A stretch of DNA of 64,000 nucleotides from Actinomadura parmotrematis (GTDB lineage: Bacteria; Actinomycetota; Actinomycetes; Streptosporangiales; Streptosporangiaceae), in NCBI RefSeq assembly GCF_019458805.1, contig NZ_JAIBOA010000033.1, positions 16,044 to 80,043 on the forward strand. The letters are read 5' to 3'. The notes below the pieces were generated by a model that saw only the letters and a program-made list of their open reading frames with translations, had not been told where the DNA came from and made no database searches. Every line of letters begins with the position of its first letter. Positions within the stretch are counted from its first letter, which is position 1. Positions 32,837-41,532 of this stretch are shown piece by piece. The position numbers and the translations under genes are program-made.

Positions 32837-33007
32837 TCGATTGCGCGATCGTTGGCACAATCCCCCTCCGACGAGCGGCATCGCGCATGACCCATCCGGA
32901 TCCCCCGATCAGGCGGTCGACGCCGTGACCACCACCGCAGCCGACCGCCGTCGGATGCACTGCGTTCGGCCCGAACCCGCGAGGGCGGGCCGAGAAGGAC
33001 CGGTTGC

Positions 33008-34231
33008 ATGGGGACCACATCGCGCCAGCGCCACGCCGAGCCCGCCCCGGGCGAGGACGAGCGGCCCGCGCCGCGCCGGAGCCGGCGCCGCCGCGTCCTG
33101 ATCTGGACGGCGGCGGCGTCCGCGGCGGTGCTCGCCGCCGGCGCGCTCGCCGCGGGCGGCTTCTACTGGCGCCTCGACCACAACATCCGCCACGAGGACA
33201 CCGACCGCCTCATCGGGTCGGGCCGGCCGCCGAAGCTGAACGCCGCGCTCAACATCCTGCTGCTCGGCACCGACGACCGGTCCGGCGCGAACGCCGCCTA
33301 CGGGCCGGGGATGACCAAGGAGCCGCCGCGCTCCGACACGATGATCCTGCTGCACCTGTCGCCGGGCGGCGACCGCGCGATCGGGGCGAGCCTGCCCCGC
33401 GACCTGATGGTCCCGATCCCCTCCTGCACGCGCGCGGACGGGACGCGGACCGGGGCCGTGGCGGCGGGCATGCTGAACTCCTCCTTCACCCTCGGCGGCG
33501 CGTCCTGCACGGTGAAGACGGTCGAGGGCTTCGCCCACGTCAAGATCGACCATTTCATGCAGGTCGACTTCACCAGCTTCAAGAACGTCACGACCGCCGT
33601 CGGCGGCGTCGAGGTCTGCCTGCCGCGGGCGGTGGACGACCGGGACTCCAAGCTGCGCCTCGGCAAGGGGCGCCACGTCATCGAGGGCGAGACCGCCCTC
33701 GCCTACGTCCGCAACCGGCACGGGCTCGGCGACGGGTCGGACCTGCAGCGGATCCGGCGGCAGCAGCAGTTCATGGCCTCGCTCGCCCGCAAGGTGCTGA
33801 GCGCCGGGACGCTCACCGACCCGACGAGGCTGCTGCCGCTCGCCGAGGCGGGGACGAAGTCGCTGACCACCGACGACGGGCTGACCGTGACCGGCATGGT
33901 GAGGATCGCGCAGGGGATGCGCGACCTCACCGCGGGCGGCCTGCGGTTCGTGACCGTGCCGACCGGCGCCTACGCGCCCGACCACAACCGGGTCGCGCTG
34001 AGCGAGCCCGCCGCCGGGCGCTTCTTCGACGCCGTCCGCGCCGACCGGACGCTGCCGGGCGCGTCCGCGAGCCCGTCCGCCGGCCCGCCGGCCGGCCGCC
34101 GCGTCCAGGCCAAGGCCGGAAAGGCCAAGGCGAAGACCGGAGTGAAGACGATCCCGCAGCAGCCGGACGAGGTCGGCGCCGGCGACGACGCGTGCGCGCC
34201 CGCCGGCCGGAAACCGGACGCGCACGCCTAG
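33008..34231 (+). CDS. LytR-CpsA-Psr (LCP) family cell-wall glycopolymer ligase
   Basis: This type II membrane protein (407 residues) has an N-terminal basic segment and a helix (VLIWTAAASAAVLAAGALAA). The LCP domain follows: LNILLLGTDDRSGANAAYGP, RSDTMILLHLSPGGDRAIGA, SLPRDLMVPIPSC, and later GGVEVCLPRAVDD. Catalytic Arg residues lie in SLPRDL and YVRNRHGLGDGSDLQRIRRQ. It attaches anionic glycopolymers such as teichoic acids or arabinogalactan to peptidoglycan. The C-terminal tail is Ala/Lys-rich. The ATG follows GAGAAGGACC by 8 bases. Confidence 0.93.
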   Translation: MGTTSRQRHAEPAPGEDERPAPRRSRRRRVLIWTAAASAAVLAAGALAAGGFYWRLDHNIRHEDTDRLIGSGRPPKLNAALNILLLGTDDRSGANAAYGPGMTKEPPRSDTMILLHLSPGGDRAIGASLPRDLMVPIPSCTRADGTRTGAVAAGMLNSSFTLGGASCTVKTVEGFAHVKIDHFMQVDFTSFKNVTTAVGGVEVCLPRAVDDRDSKLRLGKGRHVIEGETALAYVRNRHGLGDGSDLQRIRRQQQFMASLARKVLSAGTLTDPTRLLPLAEAGTKSLTTDDGLTVTGMVRIAQGMRDLTAGGLRFVTVPTGAYAPDHNRVALSEPAAGRFFDAVRADRTLPGASASPSAGPPAGRRVQAKAGKAKAKTGVKTIPQQPDEVGAGDDACAPAGRKPDAHA

Positions 34232-34303
34232 ACCGGCAACCGCGGGCCGCTCCGCGGCGTCTCACCGGTGATGGGCGAGTGGAGGCGGCGGCGCGGGACC
34301 GCG

Positions 34304-34615
34304 ATGGACGACGCCGTCGACCGGCGTCCCGAGCTGCGGCTCGGTGTCCGGCTCGCCGAGGTCGAGGCGCTGTACGCCGCCGCGCTCACCGCCGGCGGCG
34401 ACGCCGACGAGCGGCGGCTCTGCGCGGAGCTGGCGGCGGCCGCCGCGGCGCTCGCGGCGTCGGCGAGGGCGGCGGCGCGCGGCCGTCCCGAACCGCGCCC
34501 GGCCCCGGCGCGGCGGGCGGCGCCGCGCCACCGCACCCGCCTGGAGCGCCGGCTGTCCGCCGCCGAGCGGACCGCCGACCGGATCGTCGCCCGCGCCCGG
34601 CGCGGCCCCGGCTGA
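34304..34615 (+). CDS. Hypothetical protein, Ala/Arg-rich
   Basis: A weak call. The 103-residue frame begins MDDAVDRRPELRLGVRLAEV and is almost all helix-forming residues with no recognised domain: EALYAAALTAGG, then a poly-Ala/Arg tail. The GTG-rich upstream has no clear ribosome-binding site. It lies between the LCP gene and an AraC-type regulator. A start at 34268 is also possible. The region could be non-coding. Confidence 0.35.
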   Translation: MDDAVDRRPELRLGVRLAEVEALYAAALTAGGDADERRLCAELAAAAAALAASARAAARGRPEPRPAPARRAAPRHRTRLERRLSAAERTADRIVARARRGPG

Positions 34616-34667
34616 GGGATGCGGGAGGCCCGTGGGGCAGCGCCGCGCGGCGGGGCGCCGTGCGAGC

Positions 34668-35393
34668 ATGGCGGGCGTGGACGGGACGGGGCCGCATTTC
34701 ACCATCGGCGACGGGTACGCGTGCTACGAGGGCGCGGTGACCGCCGGGTCCGTCCACCGGCACGCCGCCTTCCAGGTGGCCGTCGGCGTCCGCGGCGAGG
34801 CCGGCGCGGACGACGCGGCCGGGACGCGCCATCGCGGCGCGGCGCTGATCGTGCCGCCGATGGCCGCGCACCGGCTCCTCCCTGCGCGCGCGCTGCGCGT
34901 GTTCTTCGTCGAGCCGCACTGCGCGTTCGCCGACCGGCTGCGCCCGCTCTGCGGGGACGGCGTCACCCCGGCCCCCGGCCTCGGCGGCCTCCGCGAGGAG
35001 GACGTCCGGGCCGCCGGCGCCCGCCCGTCGGGCGAGCTCGACGGGCGGCTGCTGGCCGCCATGCGGGCGCTGGCGGACGGGCCGGTGCCGCTGGCCGCGC
35101 TCGCCGCCGACGTCGGCCTGTCCCCCCAACGGCTGCGCGCGCTGGCTCGGGCGGAACTCGGCATGCCGCTGGCGCGCTGGCGCGTCTGGCGGCGCCTCGC
35201 CGCCGCTGCCGACGCGATGCGCGCGGGGCGGCCGCTCGGCGACGCCGCTCTCGCGGGCGGCTTCGCCGACCAGGCCCACTTCACCCGGGAGATGCGGCGG
35301 ATGATGGGGATCACGCCCGCCGAGGTCGCCCGGATGCTGCGCGCGTCAGCCGCGGCGCGCGGTGTAGACGGAGATGGAGCCGTTGACCGTTGA
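34668..35393 (+). CDS. AraC-family transcriptional regulator
   Basis: The 241-residue protein has an N-terminal cupin-like ligand domain (VTAGSVHRHAAFQVAVGVRG and ALIVPPMAAHRLLPARALRV). The C-terminal tandem HTH is VPLAALAADVGLSPQRLRAL, then GMPLARWRVWRRLAAAADAM, then LGDAALAGGFADQAHFTREM with RMMGITPAEV. The AraC signature around FADQAHFTREMRR is intact. Its 3' end overlaps the convergent methyltransferase by 48 bases, so simultaneous expression would produce complementary transcripts. Confidence 0.9.
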   Translation: MAGVDGTGPHFTIGDGYACYEGAVTAGSVHRHAAFQVAVGVRGEAGADDAAGTRHRGAALIVPPMAAHRLLPARALRVFFVEPHCAFADRLRPLCGDGVTPAPGLGGLREEDVRAAGARPSGELDGRLLAAMRALADGPVPLAALAADVGLSPQRLRALARAELGMPLARWRVWRRLAAAADAMRAGRPLGDAALAGGFADQAHFTREMRRMMGITPAEVARMLRASAAARGVDGDGAVDR

Positions 35394-35993
35394 CACCGCC
35401 GCGGTCTCCCGCACCCCGCGGAACCCCGCGTCCGCGATGAGGCCCGGCAGCCTCCCCTCGGCGTTGAACCGCGTGTTCTCGCGGCCGTCCGCGAGCTGCA
35501 CCACGCGGAACGCCAGCCGCATCGCCGGGGTGCGCTGCCGCCCGAAGTCGGCGATGACGAGCTTGCCGCCGGGCCGCAGCGTCGCGTGCATCGCGTCCAG
35601 GATCGCCCGCTTCATCGGGACGGGGCACTGGTGCAGGACGAGGCTGGACACGACGGTGTCGGCGGTCCCGGCGCCGACGACGTCCGCCAGCGCGTCGCCG
35701 AGTCCGGCGCGCCACTCCACGCCGCCGGCGCCCGGCTTGCGGCGGGCCAGGGCGAGCATCTGCGGGTCGGGGTCGACGCCGACCACGCGGGCGTCCGGCT
35801 CGATCCCATGCAGCAGCAGGGCGAGCGTCCCGGTGCCGCAGCCGACGTCGACGACGACGTCGCCGGGCCGCACCGCCGCGTGCATGGCGAGCGTGCTCCG
35901 CCACAGCCGCTCCCGCGACAGGGCGACCACGGAGTCGTAGAGGCGGGGGAGGCCGAAGCGGCCGAGGGCGGGGGTGAAGGTCTGCTCGGTCAT
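35346..35993 (-). CDS. Class I SAM-dependent methyltransferase
   Basis: Motif I of this 215-residue enzyme is VVVDVGCGTGTLALLL, motif II is ARVVGVDPDPQMLALARRK, and motif III is ADTVVSSLVLHQCPVPMKRA then LRPGGKLVIADFG. The N-terminal LGRFGLPRLYDSVVALSRER is shared with UbiE/COQ5-like small-molecule methyltransferases. The substrate is unknown. The gene lies 3'-to-3' with the AraC gene and overlaps it; upstream is another TetR gene in the same direction. Confidence 0.9.
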   Translation of the reverse strand: MTEQTFTPALGRFGLPRLYDSVVALSRERLWRSTLAMHAAVRPGDVVVDVGCGTGTLALLLHGIEPDARVVGVDPDPQMLALARRKPGAGGVEWRAGLGDALADVVGAGTADTVVSSLVLHQCPVPMKRAILDAMHATLRPGGKLVIADFGRQRTPAMRLAFRVVQLADGRENTRFNAEGRLPGLIADAGFRGVRETAAVSTVNGSISVYTARRG

Positions 35994-36043
35994 GGCGGCA
36001 GTGTCGTCCGCCGCGCCCCGCCCGGTCTTGAACGAACCGCTCG

Positions 36044-36667
36044 TCAGGCGGGGCCGAGGGGCAGGCGGACGGGCGGCGGGAGCGGCGCCGGGGCGGGGTC
36101 GGCGCGGAAGGACTGGAGGATCAGGGCGGCGAAGCGCCGCGAGGCCGCCGCCCTGATCTCGGGCGTCTCGGCCCGGATGCCGCCGTTGGCCATCAGCGCG
36201 AGGACGACGTCCTCCAGGACGAGGTCGGCGCGCAGGCCGCCGGCGTCCTTGGCGCGGCGGAGGAGTTCCAGCATCAGGCGGAGGGAGCGCTCGCGGTCGG
36301 CGGCGGGCGCGGCCTCCGGCGGGAGCCGCGCCACGGCCGCGCGGGCCGCGTCCCGGTCGAGGGCGCGCACCTCCAGGAGCCTTTCGATGGCGCGGCGGAA
36401 CCCCTGCCAGGCGTCGGGGTCGGCGAGGCCCTCCTCGACGATCGTCGAGCAGAAGTCGGTCCGCCCGGCGAGCGCCTCGGTGAGGAGCGCCTCCTTGGTC
36501 GGGAAGTGCCGGTAGACCGTCGCCGGGCCGACCTCGGCGCGCCGCGCGATCTCGCGGACCGGCACGTCCGGGCCCTCGGCGGCGAACGCGGCGCGGGCGA
36601 CGGCGAGGATGCGCTCGCGGTTGTCCCGGGCGTCCGAGCGCGGCCGCCGTCTCACTTGCGCCGTCAC
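36044..36667 (-). CDS. TetR-family transcriptional regulator
   Basis: The HTH of this 207-residue protein reads RERILAVARAAFAAEGPDVP, VREIARRAEVGPATVYRHFP, TKEALLTEALAGR. Two C-terminal helices of the TetR_C type carry LLEVRALDRDAARAAVARL and LRLMLELLRRAKDAGGLRAD. The start is uncertain: GTG 36667 is given, and other GTGs are found nearby. It is divergent from the zinc-free quinone reductase-like gene 49 bases away, so that gene is the probable target. Confidence 0.9.
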   Translation of the reverse strand: MTAQVRRRPRSDARDNRERILAVARAAFAAEGPDVPVREIARRAEVGPATVYRHFPTKEALLTEALAGRTDFCSTIVEEGLADPDAWQGFRRAIERLLEVRALDRDAARAAVARLPPEAAPAADRERSLRLMLELLRRAKDAGGLRADLVLEDVVLALMANGGIRAETPEIRAAASRRFAALILQSFRADPAPAPLPPPVRLPLGPA

Positions 36668-36716
36668 GCCTCTCACTTTAGGCGACCGGGCGGGGCGTCC
36701 CGTTACGGTCCGGGAC

Positions 36717-37655
36717 ATGAGAGCCGTTCAGTTCAGCGAGTACGGGCCGCCCGCGGTGGTGGGGGTCGCCGATGCCGAGGAGCCGCACGCGGGACCCGGG
36801 GAGATCCGCGTCGCCGTGCGGGCGTCCGGGGTGTCCACCGGGGAGACCCGCCTGCGGTCGGGGGCGTGGCGCGACCTCGTGCCGGTGGCGTTCCCCTACC
36901 GGACCGGGTTCGACGCCGCCGGTGCGGTGGACGAGGTCGGCGCCGGCGTCACCGGCGTCGCGCTCGGCGACGCGGTGTTCGGCGTGGTCGACATGGCCGC
37001 GCGGGGCGCCAACGCCGACCATGCCGTCCTGGTTGCGTGGGCGCCGAAGCCCGCCGCGTGGAGCTGGGCGGAGGCGGGCGGGGCGGCGGGCGGCGCCGAG
37101 ACCGCCACCCGCGTCCTCGACCGGCTCGGCGTGCGCGCCGGTCAGACCGTCCTGGTGCAGGGCGCGGCCGGCGCGACGGGCACGGTCGCCGTGCAGTTCG
37201 CCGCCGCGCGTGGCGCCACCGTCATCGGGACGGCGAGCGAGCGCAACCACGACGTCCTCCGCTCCCTCGGCGCCGAGCCGACGACGTACGGGGCGGGCCT
37301 GGTCGAGCGGGTCCGGGCGCTGGCGCCGGGCGGGGTGGACGCGGTGCTCGACTGCGCCGGCGGCGCCCTGCCCGACCTGATCGCCGTCGCGGGCTCCCCC
37401 GAGCGCGTCGTCACGATCGCCGACTTCGCGGCGGCGTCCCACGGCGTGCACCTGTCGCGCGGGGCGCCCGTCGGCGCCGACGACCCGGGCGCCGAACCCC
37501 TCGCCCTGCACGGCCTCGCGGCCGCCGTGGCGCTGGCCGACCAGGGCCGCCTGCGGATACCGGTCGCGGCGGCGTTCCCGCTCGCCGACGTCGCCGCCGC
37601 CCACGAGCTGAGCGGGTCCCGGCACGCCCCTGGCAGGATCGTGCTCCTGCACTGA
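36717..37655 (+). CDS. NADP-dependent quinone oxidoreductase-like protein (MDR family)
   Basis: The 312-residue protein has the medium-chain reductase fold: MRAVQFSEYGPPAVVGVADA, then FPYRTGFDAAGAVDEVGAGV, then VLVQGAAGATGTVAVQFAAA for the NADPH-binding Rossmann motif. No structural-zinc cysteines are present, as in quinone reductases (QOR-like). Residues around AGGVDAVLDCAGGALPDLIA complete the cofactor domain. It reduces quinones or enones, by family. It is divergent from TetR 36667 and probably repressed by it. Confidence 0.9.
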   Translation: MRAVQFSEYGPPAVVGVADAEEPHAGPGEIRVAVRASGVSTGETRLRSGAWRDLVPVAFPYRTGFDAAGAVDEVGAGVTGVALGDAVFGVVDMAARGANADHAVLVAWAPKPAAWSWAEAGGAAGGAETATRVLDRLGVRAGQTVLVQGAAGATGTVAVQFAAARGATVIGTASERNHDVLRSLGAEPTTYGAGLVERVRALAPGGVDAVLDCAGGALPDLIAVAGSPERVVTIADFAAASHGVHLSRGAPVGADDPGAEPLALHGLAAAVALADQGRLRIPVAAAFPLADVAAAHELSGSRHAPGRIVLLH

Positions 37656-37659
37656 GGCG

Positions 37660-38319
37660 TCACGCGCCGCGCGGGGCGACGAGGCCGGACTCGTAGGCGA
37701 GGACCACGAGCTGGGCGCGGTCGCGAGCGGCCAGCTTGGTCATCGCGCGGCTGACGTGCGTCTTCGCGGTGTGCGGGCTGATCACCATGTGGGCGGCGAT
37801 CTCGTCGTTGGACAGGCCGCGCGCCACCAGCGCGGTGACCTCGCGCTCGCGGTTGGTCAGCGCGTCCAGCCCGGCGGGCGCGGGCGCGGGGCGGCGCGCG
37901 ACGTACTCGGCGATCAGCCGGCGGGTGATCGCCGGGGAGAGCAGCGCGTCGCCGCGCGCCGCGGCCCGCACGCCCTGCAGCAGGTCGGCGGGCTCGGTGT
38001 CCTTCACCAGGAAGCCGCAGGCGCCCGCCCGCAGCGCCTGGAAGACGTACTCGTCGAGGCCGTAGTTGGTGAGGACGACCACGTGCACGCCGGCCAGCCG
38101 CTCGTCGGCGGCGATCAGCCGGGTCGCCTCGATGCCGTCCATGACCGGCATCTGCACGTCGACGAGCACGACGTCCGGCCGGTGCTCGCGGACGAGCGCG
38201 ACGCCCTGCTCGCCGTTCGCGGCCTCCGCCACCACCTCGATGTCGTCCTCGATCTCCAGCAGGGCGCGGAAGCCGCCCCGGATGAGCGCCTGGTCGTCGA
38301 CCAGCACCACCCGGATCAC
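37660..38319 (-). CDS. NarL/FixJ-family response regulator
   Basis: The receiver domain of this 219-residue protein has the acidic pair in VVLVDDQ and the phospho-acceptor Asp54 in VLVDVQMPVMDG, with Thr84 in VVLTNYG and Lys106 in FLVKDTEP. The LuxR-type HTH follows: LTNREREVTALVARGLSNDE then IAAHMVISPHTAKTHVSRAM. The GTG start overlaps the stop of the histidine kinase gene as GTGA. It forms a two-component pair with that kinase; the divergent MFS exporter upstream is the likely target. Confidence 0.95.
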   Translation of the reverse strand: MIRVVLVDDQALIRGGFRALLEIEDDIEVVAEAANGEQGVALVREHRPDVVLVDVQMPVMDGIEATRLIAADERLAGVHVVVLTNYGLDEYVFQALRAGACGFLVKDTEPADLLQGVRAAARGDALLSPAITRRLIAEYVARRPAPAPAGLDALTNREREVTALVARGLSNDEIAAHMVISPHTAKTHVSRAMTKLAARDRAQLVVLAYESGLVAPRGA

Positions 38320-39458
38320 CGCGTCCCGCCGAGGGGCAGCTCGGCGCGGACGGTGAAGCCGCCCCCGGCGCGGGGCTCGGCGCGCAGCCGGCCGCCGAGC
38401 GCGGCGACGCGCTCGCGCATGCCGAGCAGGCCCGTGCCGGGCACCGGCGGCGCCGCCGGGTCGGCCTTGCCGTCGTCGTCGACCTGCACGACCAGCTCCG
38501 CGTCGGCGTAGGCGACGCGGACGGCCGCGGCGGCGCCGCCCGCGTGCCGGGAGGCGTTGGTGAGCGCCTCCTGCACGATCCGGTACGCGGCCCGGTCCAC
38601 CTCGGCGGGCAGCTCCCGCCGCGTCCCGCGGACCTCCAGGGTGGTCGGCAGCCCGGCCGAGCCGGCCCGCCGGACCAGGTCGTCCAGCCGGTCGAGGCCG
38701 CTGGCGGGGGCCGCGCCGTCCGGGTCGCCGGCGTCGCGCAGCACCTCCAGGGTGGCGCGGAGCTCGCGCATCGCGTCACCGCCGGCCTCCTGGATGGCCA
38801 GCAGCGCGGGCGGGACCTCCTCGCCGCGCCGCCGCGCCAGGTGGACGGCGACCCCGGCCTGCACCTTGATGACCGAGATGCTGTGGGTGAGGGAGTCGTG
38901 CAGCTCGCGGGCGATGCGCAGCCGCTCCTCGCCCGCGCGGCGGAGCGCGGCCTCCTCGCGAGTGCGCTCGGCCTCGGCGGCGCGCCGCTCGGCCTCCTCC
39001 AGGTAGGCGCGCCGGTGCCGGGCCACCGTCGCCGCCACGGCGGCCGCGACGAACCAGCCGACCAGCAGCGAGACGCTCTGCAGCCGCCCGCCGAACGCCC
39101 CCGTCCCGGGCAGGTCCACCAGCAGGCCGGCGCCGAGGAAGACCGCGCCCGCCACCGCGGGCGCCACCCGGTACCCGGCGTGGACGGCGACGAACACCGA
39201 CACCAGCACCGGGAAGGCGACCGGCGGCCCGAGCCGGACGTGTGCGGCGACCGCGAGCATGCAGGCCGTGCTGACGGCCAGCGCCACCAGCGGCGCCCGC
39301 CGCAGGACGGCGAGGGCGAGCGCGCCGGTCAGGACGCCCGCGAAGTCCAGCGGCCCCGCGCCCGGCGCGAGCGCCACGAAGACCGCCAGCAGGACGGCCA
39401 TCACCGCGGCGAGCGCGCCGTCACCGGCGAACGGCCGCGACCGCTCCAACAACCCCAT
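38316..39458 (-). CDS. Sensor histidine kinase (HisKA_3, NarL-type partner)
   Basis: The 380-residue sensor has five or six hydrophobic N-terminal segments (residues about 14-145), a short coiled coil (YLEEAERRAAEAERTREEAA) and the DHp domain with His187 in RIARELHDSLTHSISVIKVQ. The ATPase domain is AYRIVQEALTNASRHAGGAA (N box) and GTGLLGMRERVAALGGRL (G box). There is no extracytoplasmic domain, so it probably senses membrane or envelope conditions. Operon with the response regulator; MFS exporter divergent. Confidence 0.94.
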   Translation of the reverse strand: MGLLERSRPFAGDGALAAVMAVLLAVFVALAPGAGPLDFAGVLTGALALAVLRRAPLVALAVSTACMLAVAAHVRLGPPVAFPVLVSVFVAVHAGYRVAPAVAGAVFLGAGLLVDLPGTGAFGGRLQSVSLLVGWFVAAAVAATVARHRRAYLEEAERRAAEAERTREEAALRRAGEERLRIARELHDSLTHSISVIKVQAGVAVHLARRRGEEVPPALLAIQEAGGDAMRELRATLEVLRDAGDPDGAAPASGLDRLDDLVRRAGSAGLPTTLEVRGTRRELPAEVDRAAYRIVQEALTNASRHAGGAAAAVRVAYADAELVVQVDDDGKADPAAPPVPGTGLLGMRERVAALGGRLRAEPRAGGGFTVRAELPLGGTR

Positions 39459-39501
39459 TCCTGGAGATTAGGGTCTTCCGCTCCGCGGATCTTCGGCGTC
39501 A

Positions 39502-39518
39502 AGGCGGAGATTCCGCCT
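39502..39518. promoter_or_regulatory. Palindrome AGGCGGA-N3-TCCGCCT
   Basis: A perfect 7-base-arm inverted repeat lies in the 164-base gap between the histidine kinase gene and the MFS exporter. The position fits an operator for the response regulator or another protein; which one binds is unknown. Confidence 0.5.
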
Positions 39519-39622
39519 ACTCCCTGCGTTGTAGACGGGCCGGATCCGATCCACCGGTACCGCTTCAAGGAGCCTTCCCCGGCGCGACGACCCGCGGCCG
39601 TCCGGCGCGCACGATCTCCGGT

Positions 39623-41101
39623 ATGCAAACGAACGGAAGGCCGCCGGGTGGCGGCGAGAGCAAGGCGGCGGACGTCCGGCCGGGGCTCACCCTGGCCACG
39701 GTCGCCCTCGTGCAGTTCATGGTGTCGCTGGACCTGTCGGTCGTGAACGTCGGGCTGCCGCGCATCGGCGCCGGTCTCGGCTTCGCCCCGCTCGGCCTCA
39801 CCTGGGTCGTCCACGCCTACGCGCTCGCCTTCGGCGGGCTGCTGCTGCTCGGCGGCAAGGCCGCCGACCGGTACGGGCGGCGGCGCGTCCTGCTCCTCGG
39901 GCTCGGCCTGTTCGGGGCCGCGTCCCTCGCGGGCGGCCTCGCGCAGGCGCCCGGCCAGCTCGTCGCCGCCCGCGCCGCGCAGGGCGCCGGCGCCGCCGCG
40001 CTCGCGCCCGCCGCGCTGGCCCTGCTGACGGCGGCGTTCCCCGAGGGCCGCGCCCGCGTCCGGGCCTTCGGGATCTGGAGCGCGACGAACGCCGCGGGCG
40101 GCGCCCTCGGCGTCCTCATCGGCGGCGTCCTCACCCAGTACGCCGGCTGGCGGTGGGTGATGTTCGTGAACGCGCCGATGGCCGCCGCCGCGCTCGCCCT
40201 GGCCTGGCGCGGCGCCCCCGCCGGGCGCCCGGCCGCCCGCGCGGGCCGCCCGGACGTCCTCGGCGCCGCGCTCGCCACGGCGGGCGTCGCCCTGCTGGTG
40301 TTCGGCGTCGTCCGCACCGACCGGCACCCGTGGGGGTCGGCGGCCACGCTCGGGACGCTGGCGGCCGCCGCCGCGCTGCTCGCGGCGTTCGTCCTCGTCG
40401 AGCGGACCACCCGCCGCGAGCCGCTGCTCCGGCTCGGCCTGCTCGCCAACCGCTCGGTCGCGGGCGTGAACGCCTTCTACCTGCTGTTCGGCGCGGCGAT
40501 GGCGTCGTCGTTCTACTTCATGTCCCTCTACCTGCAGCAGGTCCTCGGGCACGGGGCGGCGCTGACCGGCGCCATGTTCGTGCCGTTCACGCTCGGCGTC
40601 GTGGCCGGCTCGGTGCTCGCCGTCCGGCTCGGCTACCGGCTCGCGCCGCGGACGCTCCTCGTGGCGGGCGGGCTGCTCACCGCGGCCGGGTTCGCCTGGT
40701 TCGGGCTGATCAGCGCGGACGGCTCGTTCGCCGCCGACGTCCTCTGGCCCTCGCTGGTCACGAGCGTCGGGTTCGGGCTCTGCCTCGGGCCGGCGGTGTC
40801 GGTCGCCACCGCCGGCGTCGCGCCCGGCGAGACCGGCACCGCGTCGGCGCTGCTGAACAGCTCGCGGCAGATCGGCGCCTCGATCGGGCTCGCCGCGCTC
40901 GGCACCGCCGCGCACGACCGCACCGGCCCGATCGTCACGCCGCAGACGCTGAACGACGGGTACGCGCTCGGGTTCACCCTCGGTGCGGTGCTCCTCGCGG
41001 CCGCCGCGCTCGTCGCCCTCGCCGTCCTGCGCCGGGTGGTCCCGCCGTCCCCGGCGGCGGCCGCTCCCGCCCGGGTCGCGCGGAAGGACGCGCCGGCATG
41101 A
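39623..41101 (+). CDS. MFS transporter of the DHA2 (EmrB/QacA) drug-exporter family
   Basis: The 492-residue protein has 14 predicted helices. Motif D1 sits in LATVALVQFMVSLDLSVVNV with GLPRIGAGLG. Motif A is GGKAADRYGRRRVLLLGLGL, and motif C is YAGWRWVMFVNAPMAAAALA. It exports hydrophobic drugs or metabolites using the proton gradient. The next gene, a small cupin, overlaps by ATGA and may be functionally linked. Divergent two-component genes probably control it. Confidence 0.93.
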   Translation: MQTNGRPPGGGESKAADVRPGLTLATVALVQFMVSLDLSVVNVGLPRIGAGLGFAPLGLTWVVHAYALAFGGLLLLGGKAADRYGRRRVLLLGLGLFGAASLAGGLAQAPGQLVAARAAQGAGAAALAPAALALLTAAFPEGRARVRAFGIWSATNAAGGALGVLIGGVLTQYAGWRWVMFVNAPMAAAALALAWRGAPAGRPAARAGRPDVLGAALATAGVALLVFGVVRTDRHPWGSAATLGTLAAAAALLAAFVLVERTTRREPLLRLGLLANRSVAGVNAFYLLFGAAMASSFYFMSLYLQQVLGHGAALTGAMFVPFTLGVVAGSVLAVRLGYRLAPRTLLVAGGLLTAAGFAWFGLISADGSFAADVLWPSLVTSVGFGLCLGPAVSVATAGVAPGETGTASALLNSSRQIGASIGLAALGTAAHDRTGPIVTPQTLNDGYALGFTLGAVLLAAAALVALAVLRRVVPPSPAAAAPARVARKDAPA

Positions 41102-41484
41102 CCGTCACGCCGATCGACCTGTTCGCCTCGTCCATCCACCTGCGGCAGGGCGGCGCGATCCACGCCGGGCGGGGGGCCGCCGGGGGCGGGTGGCGGCTCA
41201 CCGCCGTCCACGCCAAGAGCGACGCCGACGTCCACGCGGGACGGTGGGCGGTCCACGCGGAGGCCGAGGAGGTGGTGTCCTGCCTCATCGGCAAGATCCG
41301 CCTCGTCCTCGGGCCGGAGCGGCCGGGCGGGCCGGCGGAGGAGATCCGGCTGCCCGCCGGGACGGCGGCCATCGTCCCGCGCGGGCGGCGGCACCGCGTC
41401 GAGCTGGACGTCCCGAGCAGCGTCCTCACCGTCACCCTGCCGGGCGGGGGGCTGGAGGAACGGGCCGGCGCCGGGGCAGAATAG
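41098..41484 (+). CDS. Small cupin-domain protein
   Basis: The 128-residue single-domain cupin contains SDADVHAGRWAVHAEAEEVV, with His, Glu and His positions in a metal-binding-like arrangement, and the second motif PAGTAAIVPRGRRHRVELDV. Function unknown: cupins of this size bind metal, sugars or ligands. It overlaps the exporter stop codon as ATGA, so it is co-translated with it. Confidence 0.82.
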   Translation: MTVTPIDLFASSIHLRQGGAIHAGRGAAGGGWRLTAVHAKSDADVHAGRWAVHAEAEEVVSCLIGKIRLVLGPERPGGPAEEIRLPAGTAAIVPRGRRHRVELDVPSSVLTVTLPGGGLEERAGAGAE

Positions 41485-41532
41485 GCGACCAAGCGATTGC
41501 TTGCCCATCGACGAGGAAGAGGGTGCTCGCCC

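Noticed and set aside
32837..33007. Hairpin around GATCGATTGCGCGATC after the mce TetR gene as a terminator
   Set aside because: The stem is only about five pairs with a large loop, too weak to support.
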